Origin: UBA10649 sp963700255
Lineage (GTDB): Bacteria > Actinomycetota > Actinomycetes > S36-B12
Assembly (NCBI GenBank): GCA_963700255.1
Contig: CAVOWW010000031.1
Coordinates: 93,314 to 157,313, forward strand
DNA length: 64,000 bases
Direction: 5' to 3'
The first letter of the stretch is position 1, and every line of letters begins with the position of its first letter. The notes below the pieces were generated by a model. It did not search any database and was not told where the DNA came from. It saw only the letters and a program-made list of their open reading frames with translations. The position numbers and the translations under genes are program-made. Of this stretch, positions 1 to 10,033 are shown one piece after another.

Positions 1-369
1 AGGACGGACGGTCCCGAGATGAACAAGGAGACCCGCGCGCCATAGAGGAGCCGGGCCAGCAGGTCCCGGCCGGTCAGCGGTTCGACACCCAGCGGGTGGT
101 CGGCGGAGACCCCGCCCCACGCTCCTCTGGGCAGGCTGCCCTGCGCGGGGTCCAGGGCTCCGAGATCGAAGTCGTAGGGATTGACTCCGACGACGCTGGC
201 GATGACGGGAGCCAGCAGGGCGGTCACGAATATCGCGACAAGCAGCCACGATGGCGAACATCGCCGCCTTGTCCCTCTTCAGCCGCCGCCATGCGAGCTG
301 CCGCAACGAGAGGCCCACAGGCGCGGCGACCACATCAGGGGCGACCACGGGCGACGTCTCGGTGCTCAC
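1..369 (-). CDS. Peptide ABC transporter permease, DppC/OppC type (5' end, frameshifted)
   Basis: This is the N-terminal part of an inner-membrane permease of the DppC/OppC family, which imports di- or oligopeptides with a DppB partner, ATPases and a binding protein. The gene runs off the left edge. The start is taken as GTG at 369, 11 nt after an AAGGGG ribosome site (381-386). The opening residues (SLRQLAWRRLKRDKAAMF) are the typical cytoplasmic lead-in to the first membrane helix. Near 241-250 the frame breaks: after MFAIVA the hydrophobic helix LVAIFVTALLAPVIASVVG continues in another frame, followed by the family motif DHPLGVEPLTGRDLLARLLYGARVSL. The break is probably one of many single-base errors in this sequence. 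The family call is firm; the substrate is unknown. Confidence 0.75.
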   Translation of the reverse strand, partial: MSTETSPVVAPDVVAAPVGLSLRQLAWRRLKRDKAAMFAIVAACRDIRDRPAGSRHRQRRRSQSLRLRSRSPGPRAGQPAQRSVGRGLRRPPAGCRTADRPGPAGPAPLWRAGLLVHLGTVRP

Positions 370-667
370 CGTGTCATTCACCCCTTGGTCACGTTCTACC
401 TGTCGCCTCGACCGATGCCGATGCTGTCGTGGACGGTGCGTGTGCATGGACGTCGCGATGCCAGCCCGTGAAGGCTAGCGGCCTGAGGTTACGTCAGAGT
501 GACTCGCGAGTAACAACGGGATCGGGGGGATCCGGGCATACGTCACCAAATCGTGACCTTCACATGCGAACAAGGACAGCATCGCCGGATGTTGTTCATC
601 ATCATGCCGAAAGCACGACAACGTTGTCCTGCATGGACGGACGATCGTCCGCATGAACATGGAAGCC
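370..667. other. Intergenic region upstream of the dppC-like gene, rich in dyads
   Basis: No gene is seen in these 298 bases between the typA stop and the permease start. The stretch has several inverted repeats: ACTCGCGAGT at 502-511, GTCAC-N6-GTGAC at 542-557, GACAACGTTGTC at 617-628 and CGGACGATCGTCCG at 638-651. A TAACCT hexamer on the minus strand (484-489) could be the -10 of the permease promoter. The two dyads nearest typA could also act as its terminator, although no T-run follows. These are sequence observations; the roles are inferred. Confidence 0.4.
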
Positions 668-2524
<1,857 letters not shown>

Positions 2525-2606
2525 CCCCTGACCCTATGGTCGCCCCTTCTCTATCGACGAATTCCGGTTCATACTGGGGCAAACCTCCCGACCGAACGGA
2601 CGCGCC

Positions 2607-3169
2607 ATGAGCCACCGTCGCCTTCGAGCCCTCACCGCCCTGGCCGTGGGCGCGAGCCTCGCGCTCCCGCTGGCCTCGGGCACCGCTGTCGGGGCGAGCC
2701 GAACGCCGTCCGTCGCGACCCCTGTCTCGCGGGCCAGTGGCGCATGACCCCCGAGGCCTCGACGCGGCTCCTGCGCGAGCTGGTGCCGGTCCCCGGGTGG
2801 CTGGTGACGGACGGCACCATCACCACCAGCTTCCGCGACGGGCGCATGATCTACGGCAGCACCCTGTTCATCCTCGAGGGGACGCTGGGGCCCGGTCAGT
2901 CGATCAAGGCGGAGGCCTCCTGGATCAACGAGTCGTCCTACCGGACCCGCGGGGGCAAGATCGTCACCGGCCCCGTCAGCAGTGAGATCGCCTATGGCGA
3001 CTTGACCGGCACGAAGGACGGCGAGACCTTCACCGTCCCCGGTCCGCCGGGGAGGACCGAGACCCTGCCGGGTGGGGCGACGCCCTACACCTGCACGCGC
3101 ACGACCCTGAAGTGGCCGGTGCCGCTCGGCTCGGGCGGCACCACCACGGCGACGTTCCGCCGCGCCTGA
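2607..3169 (+). CDS. Secreted protein of unknown function (frameshifted)
   Basis: I do not recognise the family. The first 31 codons from ATG 2607 encode a clear signal peptide: basic MSHRRLR, a hydrophobic core, then an Ala-rich cleavage region ending near GTAVGAS. The mature part lies in another frame, beginning about 2695-2705 with NAVRRDPCLAGQWRMTPEAS and running to 3169 (about 155 residues). A single-base break near 2690-2702 separates the two. The mature part has two cysteines (PCLAGQW and YTCTRT) that could form a disulfide, and beta-type composition rich in Gly, Thr and Ser. Because the signal peptide and mature part fit end to end, a sequencing indel is more likely than decay. Confidence 0.6.
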
Positions 3170-3204
3170 CGGGCAACCGCGCTCGCGCACGCGACGATCA
3201 CCCC

Positions 3205-3816
3205 ATGGTGAAGCTCTACGCAGACGTTCCGGCCCGCCGCACCCGGCAGGTGATCGGCGACGTGTGGCTGGTGGCGTGGTCCGTGCTCTGGATCTGGGTA
3301 GCCGTGCGCCTGCACGAGCTGATCATGAACCTCGCGACCCCCGGGCTCGCGATCGCCGAGGGAGCGACCGACCTCGCGGGGAGCATCACCTCCGCTGGCG
3401 AGTCGATCAGCAGCGTGCCGCTCGTCGGCGAGACGCTCGGCACCCCGTTCGACGGGATGAGCGACGCTGCCCTGTCGATCGCCGATGCCGGCCAGGCCAC
3501 CGCAGATGCCGTCGCGCTGCTCGCCCGGTTCCTGTCGATCGCCCTCGCCGTGCTCGCGATCACGTCGTTCGCCGTCTTCTGGGTGCCGTTCCGGATCGGC
3601 TTCGTACGCCGCGCCACTGCAGCCCAGCGGTTCGTCGATGCGAACGAGGACCTCGACCTGTTCGCCCTCCGTGCCATGGCACGCCAGCCACTGCACGTTC
3701 TCGCCCGCATCACCGACGACCCGGCCGGAGCCTGGCGTCGCGGCGATCAGCCGGTGATCAACGCTCTGGCCGCGCTCGAGCTCCGCGAGGAGGGTCTTCG
3801 CCCGCCCGCGCTCTAG
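3205..3816 (+). CDS. Two-helix membrane protein of unknown function
   Basis: Conserved-looking integral membrane protein of 203 residues without a family I can name. A first membrane helix (WLVAWSVLWIWVAVRLHEL) follows a short basic N-terminus. A Gly/Ala/Ser-rich extracytoplasmic segment of about 75 residues comes next, then a second helix (LSIALAVLAITSFAVFWVPF) and a cytoplasmic C-terminal domain of about 70 residues containing FRIGFVRRATAAQRF. The start is the ATG at 3205; the open frame extends further upstream but without a ribosome site. A GACGAT hexamer lies 6 nt before the ATG, a weaker version of the leaderless -10 seen elsewhere here. It converges on the lipoprotein gene at 3883. Confidence 0.65.
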   Translation: MVKLYADVPARRTRQVIGDVWLVAWSVLWIWVAVRLHELIMNLATPGLAIAEGATDLAGSITSAGESISSVPLVGETLGTPFDGMSDAALSIADAGQATADAVALLARFLSIALAVLAITSFAVFWVPFRIGFVRRATAAQRFVDANEDLDLFALRAMARQPLHVLARITDDPAGAWRRGDQPVINALAALELREEGLRPPAL

Positions 3817-3818
3817 CG

Positions 3819-3876
3819 CGACTCCGACCGGTGACGTCACAACGGCGGGCAGTTGCGACGGCGCGGGTCGGACTCG
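3819..3876. terminator. Stem-loop between convergent genes
   Basis: Arms CGACTCCGACC (3819-3829) and GGTCGGACTCG (3866-3876) pair at 10 of 11 positions. The loop itself contains the palindrome GTGACGTCAC (3831-3840). It sits between the convergent stops at 3816 and 3883 and could terminate both transcripts. There is no T-run, so the role is inferred. Confidence 0.4.
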
Positions 3877-3882
3877 AACGGT

Positions 3883-5549
3883 TCAGCAGGTGGCGCTCGG
3901 CGTCATGGACACGGTGACCGGGCCGCTGCCCGTCGGGTTGCCCAGCGGGGTGTACGTGGTCACGGACCACGTCCAGTCGAGCGTTCCCGAGTCGGCGCCG
4001 GGTGGCACGTTCACGGTGTAGGTGCCCTTGCCGGTGAGCTTCAGCGGGGCGTTGCCCACCCGTCCCTTGAACGTGAGCGTGCCCGAGACGTCATAGGTCG
4101 GCGTGAAGGTGATGGTGCCGACCATGTCGCCCGTCGACTCGGCGGTGAAGGGCTTGGTCACGTCGCAGGTGACGCCGGTGATCTCGGTGCCGCCGGGCGC
4201 CGTCGCGATCGACCCCTTCAGCACGTAGCCGCCGGCCTTGGTGTCGAAGGCGATGCGCCTTGGCCACGCCTCGCTTGGACCGCGCCTCGAACGACACCGT
4301 CGCGGACTTGTCCTTCTCCCCCGGTGCCACGTAGGCGAAGGTCGCGTCAGCGGGGACCTTCGAGCCCGCGGGGTCCACCGACGAGCCGCCGTTGAGGGTG
4401 GCCATCACCGTGCCACCCACGGCGGTGCCGTCGATCTTGCTCCGCGGAGCGGCGGTGATCGTCACCGCTGCCGACGGCTTGAGTCCCGTGCGCTTGCCGG
4501 GCGACGTCGTCGGCTCCAGCACCACACACCGACCGGACTCCCAGCCCTTCTTGGCGGCCTCGACTGCCTTGTCCATCGTCGCGGCTGCCATCAGCTGCCC
4601 CCATCTGCCCTGCTCCGCCACGAAGGCGTCGGTCACCTTGCCGCCCGTGCGGTTGACCTTGGACCGGTAGTCGCTCCACCCCGACCCGCCGACCGTCCAG
4701 CCGACCGTCTGGTCGGCATACATGCCCTTGCTGTTGGCGAACTCGGCTGACTGGGTCCGCGTGTCGACGTCGTAGGACACCAACTGCGCGTCATCGTCGA
4801 CCTGCCCCTTGATCGTCACCTCGACCGTGAGGTTCGAGCCCGTGCTGCCCCCGGCGCTCGTCACCGACGCGGTCATGGTGGTCGTCGACGTGAACTGCCC
4901 CTTGGCGTCGGGGCACGGCGCCACCGTGATGAGGGTCTTGAGCGTGCCGGTCACGCCGCCGACCGTGACCGTGCCGCCCACGTCGAGCGAGCCCTTCGCG
5001 GCGTCACCCGTGACCTTCATCGCTCCCTCCCCGCCGGACGCCGGGTCTGACATGTCCTTCGTCTCGGCAGCGGGCTTGCCGGGCGGGATGTCATTCGTCG
5101 AGGACACTGCAGCGTCCTGGGCCAGGGCAGCGATCATGAGATTGCCGAACATCAGACCGCCCATGGAGGGTGCGTCCTCTGCCACGACGCGCGCCCCGAA
5201 CCGCCCGAAGTCGGGCTGGTCCACGAAGCCCTGCGCGAGATCGAGTATCCCTGCACTCACCGCGGCGTAGGCCGTGTCCGCCTGGGCGGCGCCGCCGAGC
5301 TCCGCCTCGAGACCGGACATCGTCATCAGCTGGCGGTCCATGCTGGCGGTGAGGGAGCGCATCTCCTGCTCCTGCTCCGCCCGCGGCAGCGCCGCGAACG
5401 CCTGCACCGCGGCCAGCTCGTCGGAGCCTCCCGATCCCGCAGGTGCGTCCGAGGCCGCAGATTCCGAGGATGACGAGCAGCCGGTCAGCGCGAGGAGACC
5501 GCAGAGGGTGAGAGCGGCAAGCCTGGATGGAATAGGCCGGAACCTGCAT
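3883..5549 (-). CDS. Lipoprotein of unknown function, about 550 residues (two frameshifts)
   Basis: Exported lipoprotein without a family I recognise. The signal reads RLAALTLCGLLALTGC followed by SSSSES, a classical lipobox and Ser-rich linker. The likely start is ATG 5549, preceded by GGGGA at a good spacing, but the ATG and the lipobox are in different frames, so one base is off near 5519-5535. A second break near 4250-4262 moves the last 110 residues (from IAFDTKAGGYVLKGSI) into another frame, ending at 3883 with a C-terminal Cys. The middle is Asp/Thr/Gly-rich and predicted beta. The next gene upstream is the DUF1707 protein, so both may belong to the cell envelope. Confidence 0.6.
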
Positions 5550-5639
5550 GGACGTCCCCGATCGTCGCGTGCACTGGCGCCTGAGGTCCCGGCGGTCGCC
5601 ACCCTAGGGGTCAGCGGCCACGTGGGCAGGGGCCAATCG

Positions 5640-6343
5640 TCACGACTTCGTGATGCCCCACTTCTTCGGCTTCTTCGGCCGGTGGATCTCGATGCCGCCG
5701 AAGATCGCAGCACCCTTGACGACGAGCACCGGTGCGCCGGGCACTCCCGAGTCCGCGGCACCTCGGTGCCGCCGAAGATCCCGACGACCTCGCTGCGCAC
5801 CGCCATGCCCTCGGGCACCGTGATCTCGAGCCCGCCGAACAGGCAGACGGCCGTGATCACCGTCTCCTGGCCCGTGAGCACGGCGTCCGTCAGGTCGAGC
5901 TCGCCGCCGCCGAAGATGCACAGTGCGGACAGCTCCGCGGGGACCGTCCAGCCTCCCTTGCGCTCGAACCCTCCGAAGATCGCGACGAGGGAGTTGTCAC
6001 CCATCCCGGCAAGGGCGGAGTTGACGACGATGCCGGCATCGGTGCGGGTGGCCGGAACCGTCGGCGTGCCCGGAGGCGTCACCGCAAGGCTGTTCGCCGT
6101 GGGGACGGCCAAGGTGCCCGGCGGGACGGGCAGGTCGCGCATCACGGGGATGAGCTCGCCGTACGTCATCGCCCGGTAGACCTCGGCGAGCCGCTCCTCG
6201 TGCTCGACCGCCGTCAGGCGGCCCTCGACGTAGGCGTCGCGCAGGATGCTCGCGACCTTCTCGCGGTCCGCGTCCGAGGCACGCATCCGAAGGGCGTCGG
6301 CGACCGGGTCGGGGCCCTGCTCGGCCGGCAGGTTCGCGCTCAT
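5640..6343 (-). CDS. DUF1707 domain protein with C-terminal LiaF-like beta repeats (frameshifted)
   Basis: Actinobacterial DUF1707 protein of about 233 residues. Residues 17-68 form the DUF1707 segment (MRASDADREKVASILRDAYV, then LTAVEHEERLAEVYRAMTYGEL). It is followed by a Pro/Thr-rich linker and repeated beta units built on IFGGFERKG, CIFGGGELDL, CLFGGLEITV, GIFGGTEV and IFGGIEIHRP, as in the LiaF/cell-wall-active-antibiotic-response domain. The last repeat and the basic tail (RPKKPKKWGITKS) are in another frame after a break near 5752-5765. The ATG at 6343 lies 6 nt after TAGCCT, so it is probably leaderless. Function is unknown; related domains sense or answer envelope stress. Confidence 0.78.
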
Positions 6344-6422
6344 GGGTCGAGGCTAGCGATGACCGAGTCTCAACGTCCCCCTGGTGGCCGTCGATCGAGC
6401 GCAGGGAGCACCCGAGTCACGA

Positions 6423-6632
6423 TCAGAGGCCGCGCTCGGAACGGAACACCGCGACGAGTGCGTTCGCGTGTCCGTGGCCGACACCGTGACCGGACTTCAG
6501 GAAGCTGACCTGCTCCATGTGCTTGGCGTCCCGCACGGTCTCCAGCTGATCCATCCAGTACGAGATCGGCTGACCGTACGTCTTCTCGATCGAAGGGAAG
6601 TACGACTTCGGTCCCTGCACCTTGTCCGCCAC
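6423..6632 (-). CDS. DUF4287 family small protein
   Basis: Small cytoplasmic protein of 69 residues matching the DUF4287 pattern: KSYFPSIEKTYGQPISYWMDQ at the N-terminus and a Gly/His-rich GHGVGHGHANALVAVFR at the end. DUF4287 proteins are widespread, often stand alone at this length or precede DUF5655, and have no settled function. GTG 6632 is chosen because a CATACT hexamer ends 6 nt upstream and the residues before it (…HTWG) do not fit the family. It is divergent from the ClbS-like gene at 6722. Confidence 0.75.
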   Translation of the reverse strand: MADKVQGPKSYFPSIEKTYGQPISYWMDQLETVRDAKHMEQVSFLKSGHGVGHGHANALVAVFRSERGL

Positions 6633-6721
6633 GCCCCAAGTATGCGATCTCCGCTCGTGTCGCGCGAGGGTCCTCGCACCAAGGGTGGAGACACCTCCCG
6701 CCGATGCCCTAGCGTGCACGC

Positions 6722-7234
6722 ATGCCCCGACCCAAGGACAAGGGAGCGCTCCTCGAGGCTGCGGCTTCGGCATACGACGCCTTGACGTCGACCCTGTCGG
6801 ATCTCCCCGCTGGGCTCCGTGCGGACACTGCCCTGCAGGCAGCGATCGACGACCAGTCCCGCAATCCGCGCGATGTCGTCGCGCATCTGCATGCGTGGCA
6901 GGTCATGACGATGGACTGGTGCCGAACTGGGGAGTCCGGTGGGACGCCCCACGTCCCGGGCGTCGGCCGCACCTGGCGCGACACCCCCGCCATCAACGCC
7001 GAGATCTGGCAGCAGTTCGCGGCGACCCCGTATGCGGACGCCCTCGACCTGCTGAACGCCTCGCACAACGAGATGGTCGGGATGATCGAGGCGCACACGC
7101 AGGAACAGCTCTTCGGAGCCGGCGTGTACCCGTGGACCAAGACCACGACTCTCGGCGCCTACTTCGTCTCGGCCACCTCAAGCCACTACCTATGGGGAAC
7201 CAAGACACTGAGGGCGATCCGGCGGGCTCTCTGA
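6722..7234 (+). CDS. ClbS/DfsB family four-helix bundle protein
   Basis: Protein of 170 residues of the ClbS/DfsB (DUF1706) family, built as a DinB-like four-helix bundle. ClbS itself protects colibactin producers from their own toxin, but most members are uncharacterised, so resistance is only a possibility here. Family features are the opening PRPKDKGALLEAAASAYDAL, the DVVAHLHAWQVMTMDWCR segment after the first helices, YPWTKTTTLGAYFVSATSSHY near the end and WGTKTLRAI at the C-terminus. ATG 6722 follows TAGCGT at exactly 6 nt, a leaderless start. The 3' end meets the VOC gene head-on with 9 nt between. Confidence 0.8.
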   Translation: MPRPKDKGALLEAAASAYDALTSTLSDLPAGLRADTALQAAIDDQSRNPRDVVAHLHAWQVMTMDWCRTGESGGTPHVPGVGRTWRDTPAINAEIWQQFAATPYADALDLLNASHNEMVGMIEAHTQEQLFGAGVYPWTKTTTLGAYFVSATSSHYLWGTKTLRAIRRAL

Positions 7235-7243
7235 CGGTCAAGA

Positions 7244-7639
7244 TCAATCCCGGACACCGATGGGCTCGATCAGGTCCCACAGGTTCCCGTACCGGTCGCG
7301 GAAGACCACGACGGTTCCGTACGGCTCGCGTCGCGGCTCCCCGGTCATGACGACGCCCCTCGCGACGAGGTGCTCGTGCTGCGACGCGAAGTCATCCGTG
7401 TGCAGGAACAGCCCCACCCGACCGCCCGTCTGGTTGCCGATGGCGGCGCGTTGGTCATCCGTCGTCGCGACAGCGAGAACGAAGGACGTGCCGCCGTCGG
7501 CGGACGGCGCAACACGCACCCAGCGCTTCTGCTCGGTGAGTGGCGTGTCCTCGACCAGGGTGAACCCGAGATCGTCGACGTAGTGCGATATCGCCTCGTC
7601 GTAGGCATCAACGAGCAGAGTGACCGCATGCAGGCGCAG
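7244..7639 (-). CDS. VOC superfamily (glyoxalase/bleomycin-resistance) protein
   Basis: Single-domain vicinal-oxygen-chelate protein of about 131 residues, with two beta-alpha-beta-beta-beta units. It begins RLHAVTLLVDAYDEAISHYV and ends with the typical EPYGTVVVFRDRYGNLWDLIEP. Substrate and reaction cannot be told from sequence. The start is a problem: the natural first residue falls on a CTG codon at 7639, just after a GGAG (GGAG-CGCT-CTG). The only in-frame alternative nearby is a TTG inside the previous gene. Either a rare CTG start or a base error is involved. It directly follows the DUF6958 gene and is probably cotranscribed. Confidence 0.72.
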   Translation of the reverse strand: MRLHAVTLLVDAYDEAISHYVDDLGFTLVEDTPLTEQKRWVRVAPSADGGTSFVLAVATTDDQRAAIGNQTGGRVGLFLHTDDFASQHEHLVARGVVMTGEPRREPYGTVVVFRDRYGNLWDLIEPIGVRD

Positions 7640-7646
7640 AGCGCTC

Positions 7647-7989
7647 CTAGTCGGCGTCAACGTCGACCACGAACCCGCAGGCGCTGGGGCGACTTGGCTC
7701 CGATGCGCTCCACCGCGCCTTCGCACTCGAGGTCGACCTTGACGAAGCGGATCCAGTTGGTGAACCGGCCGCTCGGGAAACTCGGGTGACCACGAAGCTG
7801 GACTTCCGCGACAGTGATCAGATCCTTGAGCAGCACGCCCTCTCCCTCGTCCATGTCCTCCAGTGTGCCGAGAATGAAGGCTCGGAGGATCTCGTACTGC
7901 TCCTCGGCGATCGTCCACGTCTCGTAGCCGTCCGCTCGGACGGCACTGCGCAGCCTCCTGCGGCCCGGCGGATGGGGGTCTGTCGCCAC
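7647..7989 (-). CDS. DUF6958 family protein
   Basis: Small protein of about 113 residues matching the DUF6958 type: GYETWTIAEEQYEILRAFIL near the start, LLKDLITVAEVQLRGH in the middle and FTNWIRFVKVDLECEGAVER followed by SPQRLRV at the end. As read, the frame stops at 7657 with an odd RGRR tail. One extra base near 7671 would instead give VVDVDAD and a TAG at 7647, which matches the acidic tails of this family and abuts the VOC gene. The start is GTG 7989, 6 nt after CAGGGT, although an internal start nearer ADGYETW is possible. No function is known. Confidence 0.65.
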
Positions 7990-8077
7990 CGTGGAACCCT
8001 GCCTATTCCGGTTGGTCAGACGTTGAAGCGGAACCCGACAAGGCTACGTCGCGGGAATCCCTCAGCCATCGAGGTGG

Positions 8078-8380
8078 TCAGAGATCTCGCGCCTCGAAGA
8101 GGTATATCTGAGCGCCGAGCGAATCAACGGCCGTCTTGGTCGTTTCGAAGGACGGAGCCATGATCGTTGCCAACGAGCTCTCCAACGTCTCGAACACGGC
8201 CTCGACCAAGACGCCCGCCCCGCCGTCGCGAGCGGCGGGTCCCATCAAAGGTCCGACACTGATGCTCAGCGAACGGAAGCCGTCGTTCCGGCTGAAGAAC
8301 GGAGCGATGTCGTCGGTGACGATTCGCTCGACGGTCGCCGGGTCGGCAGAGCTAGGGAAGATCAGCAACAGCCGGAACAT
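8078..8380 (-). CDS. Small EthD-like (dimeric alpha-beta barrel) protein
   Basis: Protein of 100 residues. It opens with a strand (MFRLLLIFPSSADPATVERIV), has an acidic helix and ends with APSFETTKTAVDSLGAQIYLFEARDL. This beta-alpha-beta layout is like EthD and other dimeric alpha-beta-barrel proteins. I cannot assign a reaction. ATG 8380 lies exactly 6 nt after TAGTGT, so the gene has its own leaderless promoter. It sits in a run of small minus-strand stress or detoxification-type genes (VOC, DUF6958, cupin). Confidence 0.6.
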   Translation of the reverse strand: MFRLLLIFPSSADPATVERIVTDDIAPFFSRNDGFRSLSISVGPLMGPAARDGGAGVLVEAVFETLESSLATIMAPSFETTKTAVDSLGAQIYLFEARDL

Positions 8381-8434
8381 GGGAGGACACTAGCGGCGCG
8401 CGAACGGCTGCTGGAAGCGCATTGACAACGATTC

Positions 8435-8779
8435 CTACTCGTGCGTCACGATGTCGACTGAGATCTCGACCGCCGGAACAGTCCCACGATTCTCGAGCCA
8501 GTGGACGGTGTTCCGATCCTCGGGCCAGCCCACGCCAGGCCCATAGTCCGTGGCAATCCCGGCTCGATGGTCGGTGATCGTTCCTTGGAGCACGTACACG
8601 GTCCCCGGTCTGCCCTTGTGGTCGTGGACGGGGCCGAAGACACCCCCCGGCTCGATCGTCACCATTCGCATCCGAAGCTGGCGTCCGTCCATACCGTCGA
8701 TCTCGGGGCCGAGATCGACCGTGGCCAGGAGTTCGGACGTGACGCCTCTGGTCTCTGGAGCCCCGTTCTCAGTGCTCAT
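8435..8779 (-). CDS. Cupin domain protein
   Basis: Single-domain cupin of 114 residues. Motif 1 is seen as GPVHDHKGRPGTVYVLQGTI (the usual G-x5-H-x-H…E pattern, with a Tyr in place of the acidic ligand) and motif 2 as TVHWLENRGTVPAVEISVDI. Cupins of this size bind a metal and may be enzymes or sensors; the substrate is unknown. ATG 8779 is chosen over an upstream in-frame start at 8815 because it has a strong site (GGGAGG) 6-8 nt ahead. It lies 36 nt upstream of the ychF stop on the opposite side of transcription, and may read on from ychF. Confidence 0.78.
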   Translation of the reverse strand: MSTENGAPETRGVTSELLATVDLGPEIDGMDGRQLRMRMVTIEPGGVFGPVHDHKGRPGTVYVLQGTITDHRAGIATDYGPGVGWPEDRNTVHWLENRGTVPAVEISVDIVTHE

Positions 8780-8815
8780 CGTGCCGCCCTCCCGATCAGT
8801 CAAGCGCGCTACCAC

Positions 8816-9889
8816 TCAGACGTTGAACCGGAACTCGACCACGTCACCATCCGCCATGACGTAGTCCTTGCCCTCGATGCGGACCTTGCCCTTGGCCTTC
8901 GCCTCGGCCATCGACCCGTTGGCAACGAGGTCGTCGAACGACACGACCTCCGCCTTGATGAAGCCCTTCTGGAAGTCGGTGTGGATGACGCCCGCCGCCT
9001 CCGGCGCGGTCGCACCCCGGGGGATCGTCCACGCCCGGGCCTCCTTCGGCCCGGCCGTCAGGTAGGTCTGGAGGCCGAGGGTGTCGAAGCCGACGCGAGC
9101 CAGGGCATGGATGCCCGACTCGTCCTGTCCGACGGACTGGAGCAGCTCGAGGGCCTCGTCCTCGGGCAGCTCGACCAGCTCGGCCTCGAGCTTGGCGTCG
9201 AGGAAGACCGCCTCTGCCGGGGCGACCATCGCGCGCATCCGCGACTTGAAGTCCTCGTCGGCCAGCTCGGCCTCGTCGACGTTGACGACGTACAGGAACG
9301 GCTTGGCAGTGAGGAGGAACAGCTCCTTCAGCGGGGCCGGATCGAGGCCGGACGCGAACACCGTCGTTCCTCCGTCGAGCATCTCCCGCGCCTTCTCGGC
9401 CGCCTCGAGAATCGGCGCGCGGCTCTTGTCGGTGCGCGCCTCCTTCTGCAGCCGCGGGATCGCCTTGTCGATCGTCTGGAGGTCGGCGAGGATCAACTCG
9501 GTGTTGATGGTCTCCATGTCGTCCTCGGGCGAGACCCGGCCCTCGACATGGACGACGTCGTCGTCCGTGAACGCGCGCAGCACCTGGCAGATGGCGTCTG
9601 ACTCGCGGATGTTCGCGAGGAACTTGTTGCCGAGACCCGCGCCCTCGCTCGCACCCTTGACGATGCCGGCGATGTCGACGAACTGCACGGTGGCCGGCAG
9701 GATCCGCTGGGAGCCGAAGATGCCGGCCAGGACCTCGAGCCGAGGGTCGGGCACTCCGACGACGCCGGTGTTGGGCTCGATGGTCGCGAACGGGTAGTTC
9801 GCCGCCAGGACGTCGTTCTTCGTGAGCGCGTTGAACATGGTGGACTTGCCCACGTTGGGCAGTCCGACGATGCCGATGGTGAGTGCCAA
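8816..9889 (-). CDS. ychF: Redox-regulated ATPase YchF (Obg-like, OLA1 family)
   Basis: Cytoplasmic P-loop NTPase of the Obg family that prefers ATP and associates with ribosomes. It has 357 residues, close to the family norm. The P-loop GLPNVGKST is at residues 9-17, DIAGIVKGASEGAGLGNKFL forms the G3/switch region, and the NKxD element is altered to NVDE as in all YchF proteins. The C-terminal TGS-like domain includes DFQKGFIKAEVVSFDDL and the final GDVVEFRFNV. The start codon is TTG 9889, supported by AAGGA 8 nt upstream and by the family N-terminus. Neighbours do not indicate a pathway. Confidence 0.96.
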   Translation of the reverse strand: MALTIGIVGLPNVGKSTMFNALTKNDVLAANYPFATIEPNTGVVGVPDPRLEVLAGIFGSQRILPATVQFVDIAGIVKGASEGAGLGNKFLANIRESDAICQVLRAFTDDDVVHVEGRVSPEDDMETINTELILADLQTIDKAIPRLQKEARTDKSRAPILEAAEKAREMLDGGTTVFASGLDPAPLKELFLLTAKPFLYVVNVDEAELADEDFKSRMRAMVAPAEAVFLDAKLEAELVELPEDEALELLQSVGQDESGIHALARVGFDTLGLQTYLTAGPKEARAWTIPRGATAPEAAGVIHTDFQKGFIKAEVVSFDDLVANGSMAEAKAKGKVRIEGKDYVMADGDVVEFRFNV

Positions 9890-10033
9890 GATGCTAATCC
9901 TTCTCCATCGTCACAGGCCGACCGTGCTGCGAAGGAGCACGGCGGATTCGGCAGTCATGTCGCCGACAACGAACAGTACCGACCCTCCCTGCTGTCCCAT
10001 CAGTCGTGGGGCGTGGCGGGGACACCGCCCCGG

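Noticed and set aside
3861..3882. The minus strand reads like a tRNA T-arm (GTTCGAGTCC).
   Set aside because: The five T-stem pairs do not form, and no anticodon or acceptor arm lies in range; the bases pair instead with 3819-3829 as a long stem.
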